A stretch of DNA of 64,000 nt from Achromobacter sp. Bel (GTDB taxonomy: Bacteria > Pseudomonadota > Gammaproteobacteria > Burkholderiales > Burkholderiaceae_B). The position numbers were made by a program, and so were the translations under genes. Shown here piece by piece: positions 34,140 to 42,806 of this stretch; position 1 is the first letter of the stretch; each line of letters begins with the position of its first letter. The notes under the pieces were generated by a model, which worked only from the letters and a program-made list of their open reading frames with translations, was not told where the DNA came from and searched no databases. The DNA lies in assembly GCF_012928505.1 (NCBI RefSeq), contig NZ_JABBJN010000005.1, forward strand, positions 145,583-209,582, given 5' to 3'.

Positions 34140-35267
34140 TTACCCGATCGCGCCCGCTACCGTGCGTTCGCCGATCGCCAGCCCCACCGTCATGCCGACG
34201 CCCGAGTGCATGACCGCCACCGTCGTGGCTGCGTCCACCGGCATCACCGAGAACGGCGCCGGACCGTGGGCGCCATACACGCCCTGCCAGCGCTCCACCA
34301 CGCGCAAGCGCGCCCCCAGGGCCTGCGACGCCAGGTCCAGCATGGCGTTGTCGACCACCTCGTCATTGAACGGGAATGCATCCTGCCCATAGCGGTGCGA
34401 ATCCCCGATGATCAGTTCGCCATAAGGCGTGGGACTCATCAGCAGATGGATGCCGTTCTCAAGCAGCATCGGCGTACGTGCCTGGATCACATCGCGCAGG
34501 ACTTGCGCCGACGGCAGGTCCGAGAAGGCGCCGTAATGCACGCACGACAGGCCCGTCAGCACGGGCCGATCCAAGGCGATGGCGTTCGTCTCGAAGGCCA
34601 CGCGCAGCATCTGCAAGCGGGTGATTTCGAGGTTCAGCGGCGCAAAGCGTTCGGGCAGCAGGGTCAGGTAGTCGTGGCCGGGGCACACGAACACATGCTT
34701 GCCCTGAAAGTCGCCGGCGGTGGTGCCGACCAGGCCGTTTTCCACGGCGCGCGCCAGCGTGCCGGTGATGAACGTCACGCCCAGCGATTCCGCCAAATAG
34801 CGCGTGATCGCAGGCAGGGCTTCGCGGGAATAGATCTGCAGGTCGTCATGGCCGCGCAGGCCCATGCAGTGGTGCGCCAACTGCCCGCCGTACAGGCCGC
34901 CCACGTCGCGGGCGGACAGCAGGTCGGCGCGGTAGCCTTCCTGCTTCAAGCGCGTATCCGCGAATTCCTGCAGCACGGTAGCCTCGTCGGCATTGCGCGC
35001 CAGCACCAAGGCGCCGTTGGCGCGCACATGGAAGCCGGCCTTGCCGGCCAGATCCAGCCACAGCTCGCGGGCCTGCTGCGCGTGCGACAGCATCATGCCG
35101 GGCGGCTGGCCGGTCACGATGACCTGGCCGAAATTGCGGATCGTGGCGCCGTGCGCCTGGCGGCTGCGTTCGATCACGGCCACCGACAAACCGCGCTTGG
35201 CGGCCGCCCAGGCATGCGCGATGCCGAGCATGCCCGCGCCCACCACGATTACGTCGTAAGTTTTCAT
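34140..35267 (-). CDS. FAD-dependent amine oxidoreductase of phosphonate clusters (TIGR03364 type)
   Basis: 375 residues of the D-amino-acid-oxidase fold: VVVGAGMLGIAHAWAAAKRG binds the ADP part of FAD, then ATIRNFGQVIVTGQPPG and the C-terminal VMHSGVGMTVGLAIGERTVAG. This matches the phosphonate-associated oxidoreductase family (TIGR03364), members of which (PbfC) are reported to oxidise AEP or N-methyl-AEP to phosphonoacetaldehyde. Placed at the end of the importer-phnX cluster and with no PhnW here, it is the likely source of the PhnX substrate. The substrate is inferred from context. Cytoplasmic. Confidence 0.85.
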   Translation of the reverse strand: MKTYDVIVVGAGMLGIAHAWAAAKRGLSVAVIERSRQAHGATIRNFGQVIVTGQPPGMMLSHAQQARELWLDLAGKAGFHVRANGALVLARNADEATVLQEFADTRLKQEGYRADLLSARDVGGLYGGQLAHHCMGLRGHDDLQIYSREALPAITRYLAESLGVTFITGTLARAVENGLVGTTAGDFQGKHVFVCPGHDYLTLLPERFAPLNLEITRLQMLRVAFETNAIALDRPVLTGLSCVHYGAFSDLPSAQVLRDVIQARTPMLLENGIHLLMSPTPYGELIIGDSHRYGQDAFPFNDEVVDNAMLDLASQALGARLRVVERWQGVYGAHGPAPFSVMPVDAATTVAVMHSGVGMTVGLAIGERTVAGAIG

Positions 35268-35369
35268 CTGAGGAACATTGCTAGAGGAATAGCGGGAGAA
35301 GCCGCGCGCGGCGGCGCTTCCCGGTAAGCGGCGGCTCGGCCAACGCCACGCCGCCGCGTCGGCGGACGC

Positions 35370-36392
35370 TTACTTCTTCTTCGGCTCGGACTTGCCGTCG
35401 TAGCGCTTGGTCCATTCGGCGATGATGCGTTCGCGGTTCGTGGCGGCCCACACGAAGTCGTTCTTGATCATGCGCTTGGTCAGGTCGGCCGGCAGATTGG
35501 GGTTGACCGTGGCGATCGACGGGATCGCCAGCACCGCGAAGTTGGCCTTGTACAGCTCGTTGGCTTCGCGGCTGGCCGAGAAGTCGGCCAGCTTGCGGGC
35601 GGCTTCCAGGTTCTTCGTGCCCTTCATGATGGCGGTGGCTTCGACTTCCCAGCCCAGGCCTTCCGACGGGAACACGGCTTCGACCGGCGCGCCGTCGGCC
35701 TTCAGCTTGGCGGCGCGGTAGTCGAACGACACGCCGATCGGGAACTCGCCCGCGGCCGCCATGTTGCACGGCTTCGAACCCGAGTGCGTGTACGAACCGA
35801 TGTTCTTGTGCAGGGCGTCCATGTAGGCCCAGCCCTTCTCTTCGCCGAAGATCTGCAGCCATGCGCTGACGTCCAGGAAGCCCGTGCCCGACGAGGCCGG
35901 GTTCGGCATGACGATCTTGCCGGCATAGACCGGCTTGGTCAGGTCTTCCCACGACGTGGGCTTGGGCAGCTTCTGCTTTTCGGCTTCGATGGTGTTGAAG
36001 CAGATGGCGGCGGCGTAGCCGTCCATGCCGACCCACGACGGCTCGGCCTTGGCGTCGCGCATGTTGGCGGCGATCTGGTCCAGGCCCTTGGGGGCGTAGG
36101 GTTGCAGCATGCCTTCCTTGTCCATCAGGCCCAGCGCCGTGCCGGCCAGGCCCCAGATGACGTCGGCCTTCGGGTTGCTTTTCTCGGCCAGCAGCTTGGC
36201 GGCGATGATGCCGGTGGAGTCACGGACCCACTGGATCTTGATGTCGGGATTTGCACGTTCGAACGCGGCCTGATAGACCTTGATCTGATCGGCTTCGAGC
36301 GCGGTGTAGACCGTCAGCGTGGTCTCGGCGGAGGCGGCGCCCATCACGCCCGTCAGGGCGGCGGCCAGTGCAAGCAGCTTGTAGCGATTCAT
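35370..36392 (-). CDS. phnS: 2-aminoethylphosphonate ABC transporter, substrate-binding protein
   Basis: 340 residues with a cleavable signal peptide (MNRYKLLALAAALTGVMGAASA). The mature protein begins TTLTVYTALEADQIKVYQAAFERANPDIKIQWVRDSTGIIAAKLLAEKSNPKADVIWG, the family I iron/phosphonate-type fold, and agrees with the AEP-binding subfamily (TIGR03261). It delivers the ligand to the permease encoded upstream on the same strand. The C-terminus is Lys-rich (SEPKKK). Ligand identity rests on family and on PhnX next to it. Confidence 0.88.
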   Translation of the reverse strand: MNRYKLLALAAALTGVMGAASAETTLTVYTALEADQIKVYQAAFERANPDIKIQWVRDSTGIIAAKLLAEKSNPKADVIWGLAGTALGLMDKEGMLQPYAPKGLDQIAANMRDAKAEPSWVGMDGYAAAICFNTIEAEKQKLPKPTSWEDLTKPVYAGKIVMPNPASSGTGFLDVSAWLQIFGEEKGWAYMDALHKNIGSYTHSGSKPCNMAAAGEFPIGVSFDYRAAKLKADGAPVEAVFPSEGLGWEVEATAIMKGTKNLEAARKLADFSASREANELYKANFAVLAIPSIATVNPNLPADLTKRMIKNDFVWAATNRERIIAEWTKRYDGKSEPKKK

Positions 36393-36518
36393 AAGGAACT
36401 CCGTGGATGAGCGGAAAAAAAGGGTGAGGGTCGCCCCCGCGGCGGGCGATTGCCCGCTGCGGTACGCGGTGTGAAAGAGAGGAATGCGGCCGGCGGCGCC
36501 GGCTGGTCGAGATCTAGT

Positions 36519-37340
36519 TCAGGGCCGTTCGCCTCGCGCCAGACGGGCTTCGATATCGGTCACGACGGCCGGCAGGTCGGCCACCGTATCGATCAGATAA
36601 TGGGGTGCGGCGGTCGAGAGTTCGCGGGTGGCTTCGGCGCGCGCTTTGTCGCGCCCCGCGTCGTCCAGGCTCAGGTATTCGTCCAGCGTCAGGCCGGCGG
36701 CGTTGCCGGACAGCAGCAGCCCCACCGTCCACATGCCGGCGCGTCGGCCTTCCTCGATCCCGGGCGAGGTGTCGTCGACCTTGATGCAGCCCGCGACGTC
36801 CGACAAGCCCAGTTCCACGACGTTCTTCAGCGCCATCGCCGGCGCCGGGCGTGCGCGCGGCACGTCGTCGCTGGCCACGATGCAATCGGGCTCCAGGCCT
36901 TCGGAGGCGGCGCGTTCGACGACGCGGCGCATGACGCTGCCCGGATAGCCCGAGCAGGATCCGATCTTCAGGCCGTGCTGGCGCAGCGCGCGCAGCAGTT
37001 CGGCCGCGCCGGGAATGGCCGCCGAATACTGCGCGACCTTCTCCAGCTGCATCGGCAGGAAGCGTTCATAGATGGCGGTCACGTCCTCGTCGGTAGGCAG
37101 GCGGCCGAACTGGGCCTGGTACTGCCCGGCGATGGCGGGCTGGTCGCACAGGGCGCGGATGTGGTCCCACTTGCCCATGCCCATCGGGCCACGGGCTTCT
37201 TTCAACGACACGTCCATGCCGAACTGCGAGAACGCGTCCACGAACACCTTGGTAGGCGCGAACGAACCGAAGTCGACCAGCGTGCCGGCCCAGTCGAAGA
37301 TCACGGCTTCCAGTTGGACGGGCAAAGGGGAAACAGTCAT
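36519..37340 (-). CDS. phnX: Phosphonoacetaldehyde hydrolase (phosphonatase)
   Basis: 273 residues from ATG 37340, chosen because AGGA lies 8 bases before it; ATG 37349 would add three residues. Hydrolyses phosphonoacetaldehyde to acetaldehyde and phosphate. The HAD nucleophile is Asp16 ([14 protein letters not shown]), the Schiff-base lysine is Lys57 in [14 protein letters not shown], and [27 protein letters not shown] is the Mg site. The gene lies between the permease and the binding protein, as usual in AEP clusters. Nothing needed for activity is missing. Confidence 0.95.
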   Translation of the reverse strand: MTVSPLPVQLEAVIFDWAGTLVDFGSFAPTKVFVDAFSQFGMDVSLKEARGPMGMGKWDHIRALCDQPAIAGQYQAQFGRLPTDEDVTAIYERFLPMQLEKVAQYSAAIPGAAELLRALRQHGLKIGSCSGYPGSVMRRVVERAASEGLEPDCIVASDDVPRARPAPAMALKNVVELGLSDVAGCIKVDDTSPGIEEGRRAGMWTVGLLLSGNAAGLTLDEYLSLDDAGRDKARAEATRELSTAAPHYLIDTVADLPAVVTDIEARLARGERP

Positions 37341-37362
37341 GGGGGTCATCCTAAAAATGCGT

Positions 37363-39168
37363 TCAAAGAGCCACGGGACGGCGCCAGGCCTGGCTGCGCG
37401 CCACCAGCGCGCGGCTGGCCAGGTGCAACGCAAGCGCCGCGACGGCGGAACTGGCCATGATCACGGTGCACATGGCGGCGGCCGGACCGATGAAGCCGGC
37501 GTCGTCCATATTCAGCACCGCGACGGCGGCCAGCACCGTGGACGGGCTGTACAGGAACACCACGGCCGACACCGTCGTCATGGCGGAAACGAACAGGTAA
37601 CGGGCGACATCCAGCGCCGCAGGCAGGCACATCGGCAAGGTCACGCGCCGGAAGGTCGTCATGCGCGGCACCTTCAGCGACGCCGAGGCGGCTTCGAACT
37701 CCGGATCCAGCGCGTTGAGCGCCGTGGCTGCCGTCAGGTGCGCGCTGGTGTAGAAGTGGACGATCGTGCACAGGATCAGCAGCGGCATCGTCCCGTAGAG
37801 TACGTTCAACGGATTCATCAGGCTGTTGAAGAAGAAGATGTAGCCCAGGCCCAGCACCAGGCCGGGAACGGCCATCGGCATCAGCGCCAACATGCTCACC
37901 GCGCCGCGCAAGCCGCGTGCCACCCCGCTGCGCGCCGGCACCTTCTCCATCATCCAGGCGCCGACAAACACCACCACCGTGCCGATCAGGGCCGTGCAGA
38001 ACGCCAGCTGCAAACTGTTGCGCCAGGCCAGCCAGCCGCCGCCGTCCATGTTGTCGAAATCGTAGGACCGCAGCGACAGGGACAGGTTGTACGGCCACAT
38101 CTTCACGAACGACGCCCAGACAGCCACGCCGATGATCAGCAGCAGGAAGGCGGCCATTGCGCCGGCCAGCGCCAGGAAGGCGGCATCGCGCCGCACGTTC
38201 ACGCCCGAGACGTAGGGCTGCGCGCGGCCGCTCATCTGGGCGCCTTGGCGGGCACGCAACCGGCGGTCCAGCACGAACGTCAGCAAGGCAGGCAGCAGCA
38301 GCAAGATACCGATGGCCGCGCCCTTGGGGAAATTCTGCTGGCCGACCACCGCCTTGTAGGCTTCCATGGCCAACACGTTGTAATCGCCACCCACCACTTT
38401 GGGCACGCCGAAATCGGTCACCGTCAGCGTGAATACCACGCAGCAGGCCGAGAACACGGCATAGCGCGTGCCGGGCAAGGTCACGGTCAGGAACGTGCGC
38501 CACGGACCGGCGCCCATGGCACGCGCCGCGTCGTACAGGCGGCCGTCGGCCAGGGTCAGGCCGGTCAGCAGAATCATCAACGCGTGCGGGAAGGTATAGA
38601 AGGCCTCGCCCACGACAATGCCCCAGAAGCCATAAATGGTGGCGCCGCCCGTCAGGCCCTTGAGCAGGCCCTGGTTGCCCAGCAGATAGACCAGCGCAAT
38701 GCCGGGCAGCAGCGAAGGCGCCAACAGCGGCAGCAAGGCGATGGTGCGCAGCAGGCCCTTGCCCGGCAGCCGCGTGCGGGTCAGGCCGTAGGCGAACCCG
38801 TAGGCGCAAGGCACCACCAGCAGCATCGTGACGATGCCGACGGTCAGGCTGCGCCCGACCATGGCCAGAAAGCCGTCCGCGCCGATGATGCCGGTCACGA
38901 CCGACAGGCCTGCCCAGGCGCCGTCGCTGTCGGTGACGGACTTGGCCAGGATTGCCGCCAGCGGCAGCGCCAGAAACAGCACCAGGAACAGCGCCAGCGC
39001 GCCCTGCCCCGCCGTCAATCCCAGCGCGCCGATCCAGCCGGGCAGCGGGCGGCGGGCCAGGACGGCCGGAGCGGCGGCTCGGGGGGCCGGGACGGCTGGC
39101 AGGGAGGCGGCCGGTTCGGCGGCGGAGGATCCGGTCACGGTGGAATCAAGCGTAGGCGCGAATCGCAT
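37363..39168 (-). CDS. 2-aminoethylphosphonate ABC transporter, fused double permease
   Basis: 601 residues from ATG 39168, overlapping the ATPase stop by 23 bases. Twelve or so membrane spans as two permease halves fused in one chain. Each half carries an EAA-type loop ([21 protein letters not shown] and [22 protein letters not shown]) that docks on the ATPase. It matches the AEP permease family TIGR03262 (PhnU/V type). An Ala/Pro-rich N-terminus of about 40 residues precedes the first span. Confidence 0.88.
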   Translation of the reverse strand: MRFAPTLDSTVTGSSAAEPAASLPAVPAPRAAAPAVLARRPLPGWIGALGLTAGQGALALFLVLFLALPLAAILAKSVTDSDGAWAGLSVVTGIIGADGFLAMVGRSLTVGIVTMLLVVPCAYGFAYGLTRTRLPGKGLLRTIALLPLLAPSLLPGIALVYLLGNQGLLKGLTGGATIYGFWGIVVGEAFYTFPHALMILLTGLTLADGRLYDAARAMGAGPWRTFLTVTLPGTRYAVFSACCVVFTLTVTDFGVPKVVGGDYNVLAMEAYKAVVGQQNFPKGAAIGILLLLPALLTFVLDRRLRARQGAQMSGRAQPYVSGVNVRRDAAFLALAGAMAAFLLLIIGVAVWASFVKMWPYNLSLSLRSYDFDNMDGGGWLAWRNSLQLAFCTALIGTVVVFVGAWMMEKVPARSGVARGLRGAVSMLALMPMAVPGLVLGLGYIFFFNSLMNPLNVLYGTMPLLILCTIVHFYTSAHLTAATALNALDPEFEAASASLKVPRMTTFRRVTLPMCLPAALDVARYLFVSAMTTVSAVVFLYSPSTVLAAVAVLNMDDAGFIGPAAAMCTVIMASSAVAALALHLASRALVARSQAWRRPVAL

Positions 39169-40219
39169 GGCGCGGCAGCTCCACCCAGCAGCGGCTGGCA
39201 GCGTGAGGGCCCAACAGGGCGTCTCCGATTTCAGGGGACACGATGGAATGCACGGTGGACCCGGGCACGCCTTCCAGGCGCAGGGCCAGCCGGTAGCCCC
39301 GGCCCAGGAACACGCCGTCCAGCACGTCGGCCAGCATGGAATTGGGTTCTTCCGGACGCGACATGGTGACGCGCACCGCCTCGGGGCGCACGAACAGCTT
39401 GCCCGATGCGCCGTCCAGCGCCTCGTCCACGGCCAGCTCCTGGCGACCCACGCGGGCGCGGTGGGCATCAACGCGCTCGAACGGCAGCCAGTTCGCCTCG
39501 CCCACGAAATCGGCGATGAAGGCCGAACCCGGCTGGCGGTACAGTTCGCGCGGCGTGCCGTATTGTTCGATCACCCCGCCGTTCATGACGGCGATGCGGT
39601 CGGCCATCACCATCGCCTCTTCCTGATCGTGCGTCACCATCAAGGTCGTGATGGACAGGCGCTTCTGCAATGCCCGCAGTTCGACGCGCAGGTGCTCGCG
39701 CACCCGGGCGTCCAGGGCGGACATGGGTTCGTCCAGCAGCAGGAGCGACGGCGACGGTGCCAGCGCGCGCGCCAGGGCCACACGCTGCTGCTGGCCGCCG
39801 GAGATCTGTCCCGGATATTTTTCCGCCGCGCCGGACAAGCCCACCAGGGCCAGCATTTCCTCGACCCGGCTGGCGACGTGCTTGCGGTGGGCGCGCTTGC
39901 CGCTCAGGCCGTAGGCCACGTTCTGGGCCACGGTCAGGTTGGGAAACAGCGCATAAGACTGGAAGAGGATGCCGTAATCGCGCTCCTGCGGCTCGGCACG
40001 CGAAATATCCCGGCCCGACAGCACGATGGCGCCGCTGTCCTGGCGCTCAAGGCCGGCGATGGCCCGCAGCAGGGTCGTCTTGCCGCAACCGGATGGTCCC
40101 AGCAGGCACACCAGCTCGCCTGCCCGGATATCCAGCGAAACATCGGCCAGCGCCGTATGGCTGCCAAAGCGCTTCACAAGATTTCTGACTGAGAGGAAGG
40201 CGTTATTGGGTTGGGGCAT
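39146..40219 (-). CDS. 2-aminoethylphosphonate ABC transporter, ATP-binding protein
   Basis: 357 residues. Walker A GPSGCGKTTLLRAI (about 39-52), signature ISGGQQQRVALARAL, Walker B LLLLDEPMSALD, then a C-terminal regulatory beta domain (about 240-357) like other iron/polyamine-type importers. It powers the permease. First gene of the minus-strand AEP cluster, divergent from the LysR gene with a palindrome in between. The family (TIGR03265-like) is tied to phosphonate import. Confidence 0.9.
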   Translation of the reverse strand: MPQPNNAFLSVRNLVKRFGSHTALADVSLDIRAGELVCLLGPSGCGKTTLLRAIAGLERQDSGAIVLSGRDISRAEPQERDYGILFQSYALFPNLTVAQNVAYGLSGKRAHRKHVASRVEEMLALVGLSGAAEKYPGQISGGQQQRVALARALAPSPSLLLLDEPMSALDARVREHLRVELRALQKRLSITTLMVTHDQEEAMVMADRIAVMNGGVIEQYGTPRELYRQPGSAFIADFVGEANWLPFERVDAHRARVGRQELAVDEALDGASGKLFVRPEAVRVTMSRPEEPNSMLADVLDGVFLGRGYRLALRLEGVPGSTVHSIVSPEIGDALLGPHAASRCWVELPRHAIRAYA

Positions 40220-40265
40220 GGTGCCTCCGGTCTGGGAACGAAGGCAGTATGGAAGGCGCGTATTG

Positions 40266-40280
40266 AGTGTTTATGACACT
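40266..40280. promoter_or_regulatory. Candidate LysR operator of the AEP locus
   Basis: A perfect 15-bp dyad AGTGT-TTATG-ACACT in the 147-base divergent gap. It contains a T-N11-A LysR-type core and lies 46 bases from the ATPase start. Confidence 0.6.
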
Positions 40281-40366
40281 TCGCGCAAATGCAGTAATAA
40301 AAACATCAAATTATTTTGGTGTACTGGCGGTCTTGCGCATTGCGTCCCTTTCCCGCCCCCACCATC

Positions 40367-41230
40367 GTGCTTGTCGCCGAACTCAAATCCTTCTACGCCG
40401 TGGCCCGCTGCGGCACCGTCACCAAAGCCGCCGCCCAATTGGGCGTCAGCCAGCCCACGGTGACGGGGCAATTGCGCCAGCTGGAGTCGCGTTACGGCGT
40501 CGAACTCTTTCACCGGCAGGGCCGCGGCATGCGCTTGTCGGACGCCGGGCACAGCCTGATGCCGATGGTGGAAAAGCTGGTGCAGCAGGAAACCGAGATC
40601 GATTTCCGGCTGCGCGACGCCAGCGACTTGCGCGAGGGCAATCTGCGCATCGGCGCGACCGGTCCCTTCTACATCATGGATACGGTGCGCCGGTACAACC
40701 AGCGCTACCCCGGCATCGACCTGACCGTCACGATCGGCAATTCGCAGTCGATGCTGCAGGCGTTGCACGACTACCGCATCGAGATTGCCACGTCTTCCTT
40801 TCTGATGGATGACAAGCACCTGTACCGCCGCATGATCGCGGCCGACCCGATCCGCGTAGTGACGCATCGCGACCACCCTCTGGCGCGCCGCAGCCAGGTC
40901 CGCCTGGCCGACCTGGCCGATCACGCGGTGCTGCTGCGCGAGCCCGGCTCCATGACGCGCCAGTTGACCGAGGACGCCCTGGCGGCGGCCGGCGTCACCG
41001 TGCGGCGCACCCTGGAGATCGGCAGCCGGGAGTCGATCCGGCAAGCCATCCTGTGCGATCTGGGCATCAGCCTCATCCCGTCGCGTGAAATCCCCTCGCA
41101 TCCCGATCTGGCGGCGCTGGACATCGAAGGCGCCGACATCGTGATGAACGAATACCTGTACTGCCTGCGCGAGCGCCAACCGGTGCAATTGATCGCGCGC
41201 TTTCTGGAGATGGCGCCGGCAGCCGGCTGA
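40367..41230 (+). CDS. LysR family regulator of AEP catabolism (TIGR03339-like)
   Basis: 287 residues from a GTG at 40367 (VLVAELKSFYAVARCGTVTKAAAQLG). The HTH KAAAQLGVSQPTVTGQLRQLE is followed by the effector domain (IGATGPFYIMDTVRRYNQRYPGIDLTVTIGNSQSMLQ). This N-terminus and the position, divergent from an AEP importer, fit the phosphonate LysR subfamily. It likely binds the dyad at 40266-40280. An upstream TTG would add 17 unconvincing residues. The HD oxygenase follows 52 bases later on the same strand. Confidence 0.85.
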   Translation: MLVAELKSFYAVARCGTVTKAAAQLGVSQPTVTGQLRQLESRYGVELFHRQGRGMRLSDAGHSLMPMVEKLVQQETEIDFRLRDASDLREGNLRIGATGPFYIMDTVRRYNQRYPGIDLTVTIGNSQSMLQALHDYRIEIATSSFLMDDKHLYRRMIAADPIRVVTHRDHPLARRSQVRLADLADHAVLLREPGSMTRQLTEDALAAAGVTVRRTLEIGSRESIRQAILCDLGISLIPSREIPSHPDLAALDIEGADIVMNEYLYCLRERQPVQLIARFLEMAPAAG

Positions 41231-41282
41231 CCGCGAAGGTCACTGCCCGCCTCTCCCCCTTGCGGCCACTCAGGAGACAACC

Positions 41283-41852
41283 ATGGCCTTGACCTTGCAA
41301 GACATCGAGCAGATTTTCCTGGAACGCGGACACCGTTCCTATCACGGCGAGTCCGTCAGCCATTTGCGGCATGCGCTGCAGACGGCGGCGCTGGCCGAGC
41401 GGCACGGCGCCAACGCGCAACTGATCACCGCCTGCCTGCTACACGACTTGGGCCATCTGATCGCCGACCGGCCCGGCACGCCCACGCTGCGCGGCATCGA
41501 CGACAAGCACCAGTATTTCGTGCTGCCGTTCCTGCGCGGGCTGTTCAGCTCGGCCGTGCTGGATCCCATCCGGCTCCACGTGGAAGCCAAGCGCTACCTA
41601 TGCTATGTGGAACCGCAATATGAAGCGTCGCTCTCGGAAGACTCGAAGCGCAGCCTGGCATTGCAGGGGGGCAGCTTCGATGCGGGCCAGGCGGTGGATT
41701 TCGCCAGCATGCCGGGCGCGCCGGATGCGATTCGTCTAAGACGATGGGACGACATGGCCAAGGTACCGGGGCTGGCCACACCGCCCCTGGACCATTTCCT
41801 GGAAATCGCCGAAAGCGTCTCCGGGCGGGTCAAGCTGGCCGCGATCTGGTAG
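41283..41852 (+). CDS. PhnZ-like HD-domain diiron oxygenase
   Basis: 189 residues. Compared with characterised PhnZ, all metal ligands are present: His30, His54-Asp55 (LLHDLGH), His76, His99 (RLHVEAKRYL), Asp156 (RRWDD). The two residues that gate oxygen and bind the substrate amino group, Tyr20 and Glu23 (YHGES), are also present. PhnZ cleaves (R)-1-hydroxy-2-aminoethylphosphonate to glycine and phosphate; TmpB is a close relative acting on the trimethylated analogue. GGAGA precedes the ATG. No PhnY or TmpA hydroxylase lies in the window, so its substrate must be imported or made elsewhere. Confidence 0.9.
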   Translation: MALTLQDIEQIFLERGHRSYHGESVSHLRHALQTAALAERHGANAQLITACLLHDLGHLIADRPGTPTLRGIDDKHQYFVLPFLRGLFSSAVLDPIRLHVEAKRYLCYVEPQYEASLSEDSKRSLALQGGSFDAGQAVDFASMPGAPDAIRLRRWDDMAKVPGLATPPLDHFLEIAESVSGRVKLAAIW

Positions 41853-41883
41853 CGGCCGCAGGCAAAAAAACGCCAAAGCGACA

Positions 41884-41907
41884 AAGCCAGGGCAATCGCC
41901 CTGGCTT
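41884..41907 (-). terminator. Terminator-like hairpin between the HD oxygenase and sulfurtransferase genes
   Basis: AGCCAGGGC-AATC-GCCCTGGCT with a T run a little further on the minus strand; placed between two convergent genes. Confidence 0.5.
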
Positions 41908-41923
41908 ACCGCCGCTGGCCGCC

Positions 41924-42775
41924 TCAGGCGCCCTTGGCCACCGGACGCGACGGATCGCTGCACCACTCGCTCCACGAACCCGGGTACAGGCGCGAACCCG
42001 ACAGGCCCGCGATCTCCATCGACAGCAAGTTGTGGCAGGCAGTGATGCCGGAGCCGCACTGATGCACGATGGATGCCGGGTCGCGCCCCCCCAGCAGATC
42101 GGAGAATTCGGCGCGCAGTTGCTCGGCGCTCTTGAAGCGGCCGTCAGCTTGCAGGTTTTCGCCGTTGGGGCGGTTCAACGCGCCCGGAATGTGCCCGGCT
42201 ACCGGATCCATGGGCTCGACCTCGCCGCGGTAGCGGTTGGCAGCGCGCGCGTCGATCACGGTGAAGGACGGCTGGGAAATATTGGCCAGCACGGCGGTGG
42301 CGTCCACGGCGCCCGCCAGCGACGCGCCAGACTCCACGGGTTTTCCAGCCTGGACGGGCGCTACGGCCTCGGTCGTCGTCGGCAGTCCGGCTGACACCCA
42401 GGCCTGCCAGCCGCCGTCCAGCACCGCCACGCGATCATGGCCCAGCCATCGCAGCATCCACCACAGGTGCGCCGCGTACATGCCGCCGCTGGCGTCGTAG
42501 GCCACGACCAGCGTCTGCGGCGTCACGCCGCACGCGGCCATCAACGCGCCGAATTCGGCGCGCGAGGGCAAGGGGTGGCGGCCGTTCTTGCCGGTGCGCG
42601 GCGCGGCCAGTTCGGTCTCGTGGTCCAGGTAGCGGGCGCCGGGAATATGGCCCGCGTCATAAGCCTGGCGGCCGGCCGCGTGGTTGGTCAGGTCGTGGCG
42701 CACGTCGAACACCCGCACATCGGGCGTATCCAGGCGCGCAGCCAGATCGGCGGCGGAAATCAGTGTCATCGGCAT
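41924..42775 (-). CDS. sseA: Sulfurtransferase, 3-mercaptopyruvate type (two rhodanese domains)
   Basis: 283 residues. The N-terminal rhodanese domain (about 1-140) is inactive; the C-terminal one carries the catalytic loop HQCGSGITACHN. The CGSG loop, with small neutral residues after Cys, is the 3-mercaptopyruvate form rather than the CRKG(V/T) of thiosulfate rhodanese. It moves sulfur to thiophilic acceptors such as cyanide or thioredoxin. It follows the EamA transporter 31 bases downstream on the same strand. Confidence 0.9.
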   Translation of the reverse strand: MPMTLISAADLAARLDTPDVRVFDVRHDLTNHAAGRQAYDAGHIPGARYLDHETELAAPRTGKNGRHPLPSRAEFGALMAACGVTPQTLVVAYDASGGMYAAHLWWMLRWLGHDRVAVLDGGWQAWVSAGLPTTTEAVAPVQAGKPVESGASLAGAVDATAVLANISQPSFTVIDARAANRYRGEVEPMDPVAGHIPGALNRPNGENLQADGRFKSAEQLRAEFSDLLGGRDPASIVHQCGSGITACHNLLSMEIAGLSGSRLYPGSWSEWCSDPSRPVAKGA

Positions 42776-42806
42776 TCGTTGTGCTCCGGGTCGAGAGGAA
42801 CGCGGG

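Noticed and set aside
37072..39369. Long + strand frame opposite the AEP permease and phnX
   Set aside because: The translated product is low-complexity Gln/Arg/His, while the minus strand encodes a well-formed fused permease and PhnX. Shadow frame.
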